Shown here: positions 36,601-46,017 of the stretch, piece after piece | Layout: the number at the start of each line of letters is the position of its first letter | Position numbering within the stretch: the stretch's first letter is position 1 | Origin: Numida meleagris | Lineage: Eukaryota; Chordata; Aves; Galliformes; Numididae | Length of the DNA: 64,000 nt | Reading direction: 5' to 3' | Assembly (NCBI RefSeq): GCF_002078875.1 | Contig: NC_034413.1 | Coordinates: 64,272,252 to 64,336,251 of the forward strand | Notes under the pieces: model-generated | Seen by the model: the letters and a program-made list of their open reading frames with translations, nothing else | What the model was told of the DNA's origin: nothing | The model's database searches: none | Made by a program: the position numbers and the translations under genes

Positions 36601-39600
36601 TTTCCATTATGTTATTTAATTATGTTGAAGTTCTGAAGTATATTATTTCATTATTACGCATGTAGTTGAATGTGGTTGGTTTAATTTTGTTCTAATTTTG
36701 TCTCTGTCATGTAATGTAATCACTAAATTATTTCTCTCATCCTCCAGTGGTTCTTGGCAAATTTCTCTTACCAAGAAGCTCTATCAGATACCCAAGTTGC
36801 TATAGTTAATATCTTGTCTTCAACCTCTGGTAGGTTTCAGTTACACAATCAGATGTGATATCAAGCTTTATAATGCACAAAATTATTTTTGGTTGTGTAC
36901 ACATCACTTGTGTAATATTTTAGCTGTGTTTTTGGGGAATGATGAGGCTATTGGAAAAAGTATATTTTAAATGTCACTATGTAATTGCGAAGTCTTAGGC
37001 TTTATGATTTCACTGCTTTTTGCTTTTCAAGGGGTGTGTGTGTTAATATTAAGTCTATATTTAAAGAACTATACCGGGAATGTGATAAAGTTTGAAGGAA
37101 AGATGGTATAACTTGTTGTCAAAATGGACACAATTCAGAGAAAAGTCATCTTGGTAATTTAAAAAAGATTTTTTTGGGTATATAAAACATAAACCATCTA
37201 AATATTGCGTATATAACTTGATAGTTTTTTTTGAAAGATTCAAATATGACCTTTCAAATGATATTCCTGTTTTGAATTGTTTTATAAAAATGAATTTTAA
37301 ACGCACCGTTACTGACTTTTCAGGCTTACTGCTGTTTGTTAGTATGTCAGCTGTTCTCAGTTGAGTGTGTATTTATTTGTTCATTTGAGGATTCAGGTTA
37401 TGATGTGCTAGTTTCATAATAGCTCCATTTAAGATTATGGATGCAAAGATCACATATTTGAAATGAGTACATGGAATATAAAGTGTCAGTGCTGTTTTCT
37501 GAGCAAACTAGTAGCAAAACTGAATTGTATAAACTCTTCTCATTTTGTCCTGCAGGGCTTTTTACTTTAATATTAGCTGCAGTCTTTCCAAGTAACAGTG
37601 GAGACAGATTTACTCTGTCCAAATTATTGGCAGTTTTTTTAAGGTAAGATAATGCAATAGAACATTTAATCAAAAACGCAGTGATATGTTGAGAAGACAA
37701 ATATACCTATGGTGCCTGTGACAATATATTGATGTACTTTTAAGTCATTGCTCCTCCGACAAATTGAAGAAAATGTCTTTTTAAATACTGCATGTTGTGA
37801 GCAGATATCAAACTCATGCTCACATAGAAAATAAGATTAATCAAGTTTCTGTTGGAAACGTGTGGTTACTTTTTAAACTATGATTTCTCTACATTCATTG
37901 GAAAAACAGAGGTGGCTTGATGTGTGATGTCTTGTCAGCCTGCTCTATTAGATGCATGGTGCGTTGTGTAAGGGAGTGGGGTTTCTTGTTTGTTTTATAG
38001 CTTTGGATCTGGCCTTAACAATACAGTATTCCTTTTGGCTGTGCCAAAAGTCAGTTGTTATGGTTAATTAAGACCATGAAAAGATTGAACTCTTTTATGA
38101 ACTTTTTCTCCTCCTTCCTTTTTTTTCATCTTTTTTTAAAAAGCTTTTGTGTTTTAAGTAGCATTTTGCATTTCTTCTTTTTTGCTAGCATTGGTGGTGT
38201 GGTACTTGTTAACCTTTCTGGATCTGAGAAATCTCCGGGAAGAGATACAATAGGTATTTACTTACTTTATAACTGTAGATTGTGCAGTGATGAGTACCAT
38301 CTTTTGACATTACTCAGTATGTTGTATTGAAGTTGTTTCATACTTAACACTTCATGAACTGTCTCTGTAGTTTCAACTTCTGACGCTGATTTATAGCTTA
38401 AATGAGTCAGTCTTTGCGTTTTTGAGCTTTCTGCATTTTCCGTACTCTTTACATAGTGATGGATTCCATAACAAAGAATTTGTATCTCTGCCAACTTTAT
38501 AGTAGGTACGTGTTTTGAATAGTTGACCCTAACGTGTGTAACAACTGACATGTCTTAAGCCAGTGTTTTTCATCTTTACAGGCTCCCTTTGGTCTCTTGT
38601 AGGAGCAATGCTGTACGCTGTGTACATAGTGATGATAAAAAGAAAAGTAGATAGAGAAGATAAACTCGATATACCAATGTTCTTTGGTAAGAATAAAAGC
38701 AATGTTATTGAAAGTTTTAATTCAATCTGATTAAATTCTTTGCTTTCAGGCAGTTAACTTATATGAATGGCCAAAGGGCTTAGAAGAGCTGTGGAAGTAG
38801 AGAAGGCTCGTTGTTGCCATGGTGAATGAGTACTTAAGAAACTAGTTGCGTGAGGGATTTCTTGTTTATACTCCCAACAAAGGAAGATAACACTACCTGT
38901 AGGAATGTGGACAGACCCTTTTGATTCAGTGGATTTTTTTTTTTACAGTTTCAAAACTAAGTATCTGATATGTGTTGTTTGTTAGTGTAAGGTAAAGTTC
39001 CTTACATTTCTCTCTCTCTGAAAGATTTAAAATCTCGTTTTGTTGCTGCTTCTTCACATGTGTGTTGTCAGAATAGCAGAGTTTGAGATTTCAGTTATGC
39101 TGAAGCTGAAGGATATTTATTTTGATTAACTTAATATTGCTTTTATGCTCAGGTTTTGTAGGACTGTTCAATCTGTTGCTGCTATGGCCAGGGTTTTTTC
39201 TGCTTCACTATACCGGCTTTGAAGCATTTGAGTTTCCCAGTAAACTGATATGGATGTGCATTGTCATTAACGGCCTTATTGGAACAGTTCTGTCAGAGTT
39301 CCTCTGGTTATGGTATGTACTATTCACATAAATTTCACAATTTAAATTGTCTTACCTGTGTCAGCAAATATTGAGATGTGAAATTGGCAGGGTTTTTGCT
39401 TTCTAGCTTGAGTTGCAAGTTGTCATTCATTGCATTATGCTTTAAAGTAAGCAGCAGCTTACTTTAAAAAGCAAGTGATGTGTGCTCTAGAGAATTTATT
39501 AAGATATTGGGTGCATAGTTCATTATAGAACTCACATTTTCAGATGAAAAGTCTTGGTAGTATAGAGTCACAGTCCTAATAGGATAGTATGAACTTCTAT

Positions 39601-42600
39601 TTTAACAGTTATTTGGCTTCTGAGGCCTTGTGGAAATATGAGTCAGAAGCCATCAAATAAGTATTCTGTAGCTGATTGCTTGTTTAAGTCTTCAGAGAAA
39701 TACTACACCAAATCTCATTAAAATGCATTAATCACCAGGGTATAGCAATTCATACACTAGCCTAACTTTTGTTCATTTAATGCTAAGATGGTCTAGATTG
39801 GTCTGCAGCAGAGGATCGAACAGGAGATTTCTAGACGAACAGCTAAAAAACTGTAGCTGAGTTGGAAACTTCTGTGTATCTCCTAGAAGGATAGTGTTAT
39901 TTAGGAAATTTCATCATGATGTTTGTTTGTTTATTGGCAAATTTTTAACCAGTTCTAGTTATAAAGCATTGCAGAACATATTCTTTTCTAACTTTAGCTT
40001 AGTTTATTGATTAGATACTTTTGTGATGCTAATACCTTCATATAATAGACTAAACTACAGCATTGGCTGGTCAAAAGATTAACTGCAATTTCAACATAGG
40101 CAAAACTAAAAAACAAACTAAAACAATGAAAACACTGTTGGCTCTTGTCTCAGTATCAAGTACTAGTATGGGGGTAAGAATATTAATGTACACAGACTTT
40201 TAAAATACACAAGCTATTTGTGTGACCACTGAGAATGATAGTGCAGCCTAAGAGCTGTTCTCATGTCCAATTACTTTTTTCTGCAAGTTTGGACTGGGCC
40301 TAATCTCAAGAGTTCATGCTGACTTCATCCACGTATGTGTCCAGTGTGGCGCTAGTACTGTCTGTCTTTGGATGTGAATAATAATATCTAACTCACTTCT
40401 TCACGTACTGCCAACTAAATAATGCGACATACGTGACTCTTAATTTGTCTTTTTTTTTAACCTGCTGATTAGTTAGGATTGGATTCTCTGCTATTTATTC
40501 ATTCATGGTGTTCTGGTGGTTAAGTTGGTTCTTACTCAGAAGTCGGTGCTGCAATACAAAGTACCCTTTAGTGAGACAGAAGGGAATTTAGAATATTGAG
40601 GGGTGAAGTTCACAAAAATACAGAGTACATAAAATGCTTTGTCTTCATTCTGTTTCTTTCTTATCTGCATACATTTTGCTTTCTTTTAAAGATACTTAAC
40701 AAACCATAATGATTATATATATCGAAACTTGTCATTTTTGTTCGTCTGAAAGTCAGTCTCTTAGGAAGGCCCAATGGTTTTGGAGTACTGTTCTATTTCA
40801 GTTTGAGAAAGATGTGCATGAAATCACGTTCTAGAAAATGTTTTCTAAATCTTTGTTCAGTTCTTTGTTTAAAAGCTGTTAAGAAATTCAAGCAATTCTA
40901 TAAGCTAGCAATGCTAAAATAGCATTCTCTTCAGTTAATCACATTTCATGATTATAGTTTCAGTGATGGTGCATCTCTTTAATTTTACAGTAGCCAGACT
41001 AAAGATCAAGTGAGTTTAATAAAAGAAATCAGAATTTTAACAAAAAATAGAACTCAAGTTTTCTTCTGTTTAGAATGAGCTGTTGGCAGAACTGATAGCA
41101 GTCCCACAGAAAAGCACAGCTAGTGCAGATTTCAGTGCTTCTCAAAGATAAGAATTGGCTTTGTTTTAAAAAAAAAAAAAAAAGAGAAAAAAATCCAGAT
41201 GCCTTTGAAATAAAACACCCCAGCCCACTCATGAACATTACTGATTTGAAGTGGGTGGATAGCACCTCGTGTTCATTTTCTTCATGTGGTAGAATACAAT
41301 ATTTCATAGAGAATTATTTGCTAACGAGACTTACTTGATACTTGGCAACTTCTGACTAGGGCAGTCGTATTTTCATCGTATCACATGCTGTTCACTTGGT
41401 ATCAAAACTGCCCAGACCATTAAGCATAGAGCGTTTGCTGTGTATCAAAGTGCAGGAGATCTTAGGGGCTCACATATTACCTTAGGTCTGTAGTTGCATA
41501 TACTTGTGAGGATTTTTTTTTTCCTTCCAATTTTATTCAGTAAACTGGCTCTTTGCAAAACTAAGTATGACTTGCAAATAAATTTGGGAAGAAAGGTTAG
41601 TTTGCTGTGGCTGCTAGTGATACTTGCATGTAGTTTTGTTGTTCTGTCACTTAAATGCAACAGAAATAATTCAATTTTTTTTTTTTTACAACTAGATGAT
41701 TTAGAAGTCTGCTTACTTTTTTTGCGTATGTAATACGATGAGACCACTTGTACCAAGCAGAGAAGTCTCACTAAAGCTCAGAAGAATGCTTTCAAGGGTG
41801 TATCGTAGCAGGCACAGTCTGTTAACGTAGTATCAGCAATTAAATCTAACTTGCCCATCTCATTAATTTAAAAAAAAAAAAAAGTTACTTGTGTCAAGAA
41901 ATCCTATCCAAAAAGAGAAATATTTTTGACCAATAGAGAAATTAAATTATTTGAAAATGGGAACAAAATGCAGATTTTTCTACTTCAAGTCACTATGTGT
42001 GAGGTGGTGCATCCTCAGTCATCTCAGAAAATTTGTATGGGAAATAAACCTCATTCCTGAAGACATCAGTATACTTCAGACATATTTATACTTCAGTAAG
42101 AAGTATATGTAGTTTTGGAAGTCTTTGACAGTGTGGATGTCACAACTTCTGATTATTACAGAAATAACTACAAGTTAAGCTTAATCAAATTCCTTCTGCT
42201 GCTTGATGTATTACTGTAGTTGTCTTCTGACTTTGAGGTAAGACTTTACTTCTTTAATTATTATTTTCTAGGGGCTGCTTTCTTACCTCATCACTCATTG
42301 GCACACTTGCGCTAAGCCTTACAATACCTCTGTCCATAATAGCTGACATGTGCATGCAAAAGGTAATGTATTACCAAGTTTTGAGCATTGTTAACAGACT
42401 GGAACTTTTTTCCTTTATCTCCACAATTCAACAGCAGTGTTATTTTAAATGATGTGTACAACGTTTTCCTTTTACTGTCACTTGTTAATAACTGTTGAAC
42501 TGCATTATAATTAATCCTCTCCTTATATTGACAGTTGTAGTAATTTTGCAGTTTGCTTGCATGCTTTAGTGTATATTTATGGTTAAGATGATGCTTGGAT

Positions 42601-45600
42601 GAGAAGTACCCTAAGTCATCGATAATGCCCAGTGACATGCTTTATTATAACAGGAATGTTTCAGAACTAAAGAACAGCTGCAAGTACAGTGCTTCTTAAG
42701 TTCAGACCTTTACATTTACTGAATTGGTACAGACTGCCTAGCTTGAAAAAACTCAATGAGTGATAAAATAAAAATTCTGTATGTTTATGGCAGAAGCATG
42801 TAAAAGCTACGAGGCTTAATTCCACGTCACTCTAACAACGTTCATATTAGGCTTTTGTGTAACTGTCCTCAATTTAAGGTTGGTTTCATTGTTACTGAGC
42901 TAATAACGGTGGATAAAGCCCGCATACAAAGGAAGAAAAAGAATCAGATAACCAGTTTAGAATAGAAGCTATATGAAGTTAGCTTATATTGCTCTTAAAG
43001 CTTCACAGGTATTTTTCGTCTCATGCAGATTGGGTAGAATTTTCAGTTTTTAAATATTTATTTATGCATGAATTCCAATTCTGAATATTTGAATTTAATA
43101 TCTAATCAGTGGGAAGGAATGTAAAATTCTTAATATGAATAACGATGATTTTGCATATTCTGCAAGCATACAATTACTGTCTTTGTCTTTAAGTTGAAGT
43201 CAAGCAGTTGTTTCTATTTCCTGAAGCAGGATCAGTTACTTGTTTCTGCTCTTTACTTCGGATTTAAATCCCTACTGTTAAAATTTTAATTTCCAAAGTT
43301 AAATTTTAACTTGAAAGTTAAACCATCTGTTAAACTTTTTGGAAATAGCTTTCAGCCTCACTTTCTTTCTGATGCATTTGTTGTTCAAGTGATCTTCATA
43401 GAAGCCACAGAGATAATGAATTCTTTGACAGGGCATCTCCACCTAGTCCAGCATGGCTAGAAGTTTCCCACCCCTCAGTGTAGACACAGGTGTCTGTAAC
43501 ATGGCTAAGCTGTAAGCATTGCCACTGCATGCTTGCTTGCGTTTTGACCATTGGTAACACCTGTATTTCATTTACATTAGGTGTGCATATACCTGTGTGG
43601 GATGGAGAGGCTACAAGAGGGTGTTATGGGTGGCTTTGGTGGTTTTATTTTTTTGTTTGTTTTTGTTTTCTTTTTAAATTTAGAAAGCTGGGGGTAAAAT
43701 TATGTGCCTGGTAATGCATCTTCTGGGCTGAAAAGTGTGAATTGGTGCTCAGATGCTGACCTAGGCCTAACTGCAGTTTGTGACCAAAATACAGGAACTT
43801 AAAGAACCGGGGTGATAAATATTCATGTGAAGCAGGAAGCAACTTAGTCATGTAATAGCTTACCTGAAGGTGGTAGAAGTTAAAATGACAAAACTATACC
43901 AACTCAGAACTAAGCATATAGTACTACTCCTGAAATTTCGGGCAGGCTAATGGTCACAGTCTGTCAACTACTGTTTGCTTACACTGCTTTGATTTTTCTC
44001 TTGAGTCCTTAAGCAAATGTGGCTGTGTTGAGTTTTCACACAGAGCTTACAATGTGAAAATATGAGGAGACACAAAATCTGGCAATGCCTGGAATATAAC
44101 TTAACTGAGCTGTCTGTCTTTCCTGAACAAAAGTGGCTCGTACATTAGCTGTGGTGGTACAATCTGTGACTTGTTTTCAGTTACTACATATGAGCTTTCT
44201 TCTGTTTCTTTTAGGGTTGTGCTTGTTTGCACAAGACTTACACAGAAGAAATTAGGCAGTGAACTTTGCACTTAGCATAGCTCATGCCAAAAAGAACTCA
44301 CCAATGTCAGTGATGGATTTTGAGGAAGTGCATCTTTCATAACCTGAATCTTCATGCCTCTTCCTCTCCATCCCCCATTCTTTCCGTTTGCCACACCTGG
44401 TTCTTTCTGGAGGTTCTGCCCCACGTACTTGTTACTTTCCATTTCTCTTAATCGTCTTTGCCTTGTGTGAGAAGGCTGCTTTGTCTTCCTCTGGGAAAAT
44501 CCAGTACCTTACTTTTCTTAGGCAGCTGTCCATCAGGTGGTGCCTCACACTAAGAACCGCAGTTACTAGATCTTGAGAGTGAGCATCAGTACTTGGTATC
44601 GGGTATTGAAACTGTAACTTTTTTCCTCTGGAATCTCCAATCGTGTTTCCACCAGGGGGAGCCGTGCTTATGTTTCATTGCTCTGCGAGCCTTAAGACGT
44701 TTCAAATGCATTCCTAATTCTTGCACCCTTGACTTCTGTAACCTTCTACAATTTTAAGTTTAAAGCTGTTTCAGATGGTGAGTGCTAGCAGTATAGGTAC
44801 AAGGAGAATTTAGTTCAAACTGGACGAGTAATGTGCTCTGCTTTTTTAAATGGAAAAAAAAAAGGTAACTTTCCAGTTGCATAGTCTTATTTGTGGGCAC
44901 TGATTTCAGCAGTGACTGCTCAGACAGGATGTTTGCAGTGAACAGTCAGGTGCGCACATCTGTGAGGTGAGCTCTTCTGTCTGACTCACTCGCCAAAGCT
45001 TTTATCTAAGTGTCTTAAGAGACTTCCTCATTTGTATCCAAGAGATAGCTACAGCCTGAAAATGAGAGTATTTCCAAATAGCAGTCCTCATCCACACCAC
45101 ACCACAAACTGCATGTTTGTATGGAACAGAAGAAAAGTGTTTCAGTCACTGCTGCTTCTAATAGGTGTAGAAATTGTACCAAGTAACTTGTGGAAGTATT
45201 TGTAGTATTTCAACCAATTTCAAAAGAACCGAAAGTGCATCTTAAACATTAAGTCAGTTTGATAATAATTATTTATAATAGACAATATGCTTTTTTTTTT
45301 TTAGAAATGCCGTTGAGTGATTGATGTTTGTATTTTGATTCCAGGTGCAGTTTTCCTGGCTGTTTTTTGCAGGGGCAGTCCCTGTCTTTTTTTCTTTTTT
45401 CATCGTAACTCTCTTATGTCATTATAACAACTGGGATCCTGTGATGGTGGGAATCAGAAGAGTTTTTGCCTTTATTTGTAGAAAACATCGAATTCAGAGG
45501 TAGGGCAATCACAAAATCCCATTCCCAATCTCGTCTCTCCTTTAGCCTTTCCAGCACGGTGTAGCCTTCTATAAGCCACAGCACTCATACTGTATCTATT

Positions 45601-46017
45601 TTCCTCTAAGATGACCTCAGTGGTTAATTTTTTTTTTGAGTAGTAGTTGTCAATCCAATTAACCTATGAACTATTCAGAAAACGGGAATACTTGAAGTCT
45701 GTTCACATTTCAAAAGAAGTTTCCTAGTAGCTATCACAGTTTTATTTATTTAATGTTGTTGTGGTAGTTGCTATACCCAGAACATACAGTGAAAAAAGTG
45801 TTAACTTTGTGAATGGGATTTGTGTGTCTTATTGGCTGCAGTTCAAACATCTGTCACTCACTTAGAACTTACTAAATGGGCTGTTTTGAAGCCAACATAT
45901 TACTGTGTAATTTAAAAATATTTTTTTCTTTTAAGAATGCCAGAAGAAAGTGAGCAGTGTGAAAGTCTTATTCCTATGCATAGTGTTTCTCAAGATGGAG
46001 ACAGTTGCTGTTCGTAG
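24584..46017 (+). CDS. SLC35F5: SLC35F5, solute carrier family 35 member F5 (whole gene, 14 coding exons)
   Basis: The spliced CDS joins 24584-24615, 28852-28993, 30102-30245, 32552-32614, 34261-34342, 35650-35840, 36748-36829, 37556-37643, 38189-38253, 38582-38686, 39153-39312, 42272-42362, 45345-45499 and 45936-46017. The exons total 1482 nt, divisible by three, giving 493 residues plus stop. Every intron is GT-AG. The product matches vertebrate SLC35F5, a multi-pass membrane protein of the drug/metabolite transporter superfamily (EamA-like fold) whose substrate is not firmly established. I see ten likely helices at about 36-56, 69-88, 208-226, 235-256, 267-284, 299-316, 333-352, 363-383, 386-412 and 419-440. 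A long hydrophilic loop (about 89-207) separates helices 2 and 3, and the tail is short and cytosolic. From LQM (residue 12) onward it is collinear with the mammalian protein as I remember it; the first 11 residues differ. It is transcribed away from ACTR3. Confidence 0.96.
26877..26928 (+). mobile_element. CR1 LINE 3' remnant
   Basis: The text 'gggcagttagactagatgatctccagaggtccc' followed by 'ttctatgat' is the last part of a CR1 element in plus orientation. It is short and diverged. It lies in SLC35F5 intron 2. Confidence 0.8.
27599..27643. repeat. Two abutting perfect inverted repeats
   Basis: 27599-27617 is AATTCTTT-TTG-AAAGAATT (8-bp arms). 27617-27643 is TTATTGAACACTT-A-AAGTGTTCAATAA (13-bp arms around one base). 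The two share a single base. A further AACACTTT at 27653-27660 repeats one arm. The function is unknown; the position is intronic. Confidence 0.9.
28852..28993 (+). CDS. SLC35F5: SLC35F5 exon 3 (residues 11-58, helix 1)
   Basis: Acceptor aatag at 28851 and donor TCT|GTAAGT. Encodes [13 protein letters not shown], a Ser-rich patch (SSQSSSSSQ), the basic RRR and then the first membrane helix ([19 protein letters not shown]). It ends in phase 0 after S58. Confidence 0.95.
30102..30245 (+). CDS. SLC35F5: SLC35F5 exon 4 (residues 59-106, helix 2)
   Basis: Acceptor ctttccacag and donor TTT|GTAAGT, phase 0 at both ends. Encodes [17 protein letters not shown] followed by the second helix ([13 protein letters not shown]) and a basic stretch, [18 protein letters not shown], at the start of the long loop. 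The frame read on the opposite strand has no support. Confidence 0.97.
30246..32551 (+). other. SLC35F5: SLC35F5 intron 4
   Basis: A 2.3-kb AT-rich intron whose only recognised content is the plus-strand CR1 3' end at 31026-31245. Confidence 0.85.
31026..31245 (+). mobile_element. CR1 LINE 3' end (intron 4 of SLC35F5)
   Basis: Runs from 'tgtatgaaaagaattttttcacg' through 'gagggtggtgacacactggaacaggttgcccaggga' to 'ttctctgattctatgat', in plus orientation. It is a 5'-truncated CR1 copy. The last 144 bp closely match the copy at 34031-34175, so both come from the same subfamily. Confidence 0.95.
32552..32614 (+). CDS. SLC35F5: SLC35F5 exon 5 (residues 107-127)
   Basis: A 63-nt microexon-sized exon encoding [14 protein letters not shown] then NAVNSSL, part of the hydrophilic loop. 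Acceptor tttaattag and donor CTG|GTAAGT. Phase 0 at both ends, so skipping it would keep the frame. Confidence 0.95.
32615..34260 (+). other. SLC35F5: SLC35F5 intron 5
   Basis: A 1.6-kb intron containing a CR1 3' end at 34031-34175, close to the exon 6 acceptor. The 98-codon plus-strand frame at 32766-33062 and a minus-strand frame near 33.6 kb have no recognisable content. Confidence 0.85.
34031..34175 (+). mobile_element. CR1 LINE 3' end (intron 5 of SLC35F5)
   Basis: Starts 'cgtccctggaggtattcaagg' and ends 'ccattctgtgattctatgat', in plus orientation, truncated at the 5' side. It ends about 85 bp before exon 6. It is a near copy of the 3' part of the element at 31026-31245. Confidence 0.95.
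34261..34342 (+). CDS. SLC35F5: SLC35F5 exon 6 (residues 128-154)
   Basis: Acceptor catcttttcag and donor AAAA|GTGAGT, ending in phase 1. Encodes [18 protein letters not shown] and a Ser/Asn-rich acidic stretch ending DAEK. This part of the loop looks disordered and is likely the most variable between species. Confidence 0.95.
34757..34774. repeat. 18-bp perfect palindrome centred on an E-box
   Basis: TACTATCACGTGATAGTA reads the same on both strands and has the E-box CACGTG at its centre. It lies in SLC35F5 intron 6. It could bind bHLH factors such as USF or MYC-family dimers; that is inference from the core motif only. Confidence 0.9.
35650..35840 (+). CDS. SLC35F5: SLC35F5 exon 7 (residues 155-218, helix 3 start)
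   Basis: Acceptor tctcttaag and donor GTG|GTATGT. Encodes the basic [18 protein letters not shown] segment, a charged region with [13 protein letters not shown], and the start of helix 3 (KISFFFCFV). It reads S-Y-P-T-V-K; from memory the human protein lacks the T here, a one-residue difference that needs an alignment to confirm. Confidence 0.97.
36748..36829 (+). CDS. SLC35F5: SLC35F5 exon 8 (residues 219-245)
   Basis: Acceptor catcctccag and donor CTG|GTAGGT, ending in phase 1. Encodes [20 protein letters not shown] and NILSSTS, finishing helix 3 and beginning helix 4. This corresponds to the conserved core of the transporter fold. Confidence 0.96.
37556..37643 (+). CDS. SLC35F5: SLC35F5 exon 9 (residues 246-274)
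   Basis: Acceptor tgtcctgcag and donor TTAAG|GTAAGA, ending in phase 2. Encodes [19 protein letters not shown] (helix 4 and a loop) and [10 protein letters not shown], the start of helix 5. Confidence 0.96.
38189..38253 (+). CDS. SLC35F5: SLC35F5 exon 10 (residues 275-296)
   Basis: Acceptor tttttgctag and donor AATAG|GTATTT, ending in phase 1. Encodes the rest of helix 5 ([12 protein letters not shown]) and a loop [10 protein letters not shown]. The donor is weaker than its neighbours, which may permit some skipping. Confidence 0.95.
38582..38686 (+). CDS. SLC35F5: SLC35F5 exon 11 (residues 297-331)
   Basis: Acceptor catctttacag and donor TTTG|GTAAGA, ending in phase 1. Encodes helix 6 ([18 protein letters not shown]) followed by a strongly charged loop [16 protein letters not shown]. 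This loop marks the middle of the two-fold transporter architecture. Confidence 0.96.
39153..39312 (+). CDS. SLC35F5: SLC35F5 exon 12 (residues 332-384)
   Basis: Acceptor tatgctcag and donor TTATG|GTATGT, ending in phase 2. Encodes helix 7 ([17 protein letters not shown]), a loop with [13 protein letters not shown], and helix 8 ([20 protein letters not shown]). Confidence 0.97.
39441..39468. repeat. Perfect 12-bp inverted repeat with AGCA loop
   Basis: TTTAAAGTAAGC-AGCA-GCTTACTTTAAA, just inside SLC35F5 intron 12 (39313-42271). Only about 130 nt separate it from the exon 12 donor. The stem is too short for a typical microRNA precursor. No function is claimed. Confidence 0.9.
42272..42362 (+). 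CDS. SLC35F5: SLC35F5 exon 13 (residues 385-415, helix 9)
   Basis: Acceptor ttattttctag and donor AAAAG|GTAATG, ending in phase 0. Encodes [20 protein letters not shown] and [11 protein letters not shown], one long hydrophobic helix with the conserved SLTIPLS stretch typical of this transporter group. Confidence 0.97.
42363..45344 (+). other. SLC35F5: SLC35F5 intron 13
   Basis: A 3-kb intron with no recognised repeat family. It carries a 17-bp perfect inverted repeat at 43296-43312 (AAGTTAAA-T-TTTAACTT) and a good CTCF-type motif at 44649-44663. Small open frames here are unsupported. Confidence 0.8.
44649..44663 (+). promoter_or_regulatory. Candidate CTCF binding motif
   Basis: CCACCAGGGGGAGCC closely matches the established CTCF core CCACCAGGGGGCGC, in plus orientation, within SLC35F5 intron 13. 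This is a motif match only. Confidence 0.5.
45345..45499 (+). CDS. SLC35F5: SLC35F5 exon 14 (residues 416-466, helix 10)
   Basis: Acceptor gattccag and donor CAGAG|GTAGGG, ending in phase 2. Encodes [19 protein letters not shown] and [18 protein letters not shown], the last membrane helix and its exit, then a basic cytosolic segment ([14 protein letters not shown]). Confidence 0.97.
45936..46017 (+). CDS. SLC35F5: SLC35F5 exon 15 (residues 467-493 and stop)
   Basis: Acceptor tcttttaag. Encodes [20 protein letters not shown] and ends DGDSCCS, then TAG at 46015-46017. The acidic tail with two final cysteines is cytosolic in the usual DMT topology. The exon appears to continue seven bases past the stop to a donor (AAAG|GTAATA at 46024/46025). 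Confidence 0.95.

Noticed and set aside
41166..41182. Poly-A run in SLC35F5 intron 12 as a possible retroposed transcript tail
   Set aside because: No upstream sequence resembling a processed mRNA or SINE and no flanking target duplication noticed.
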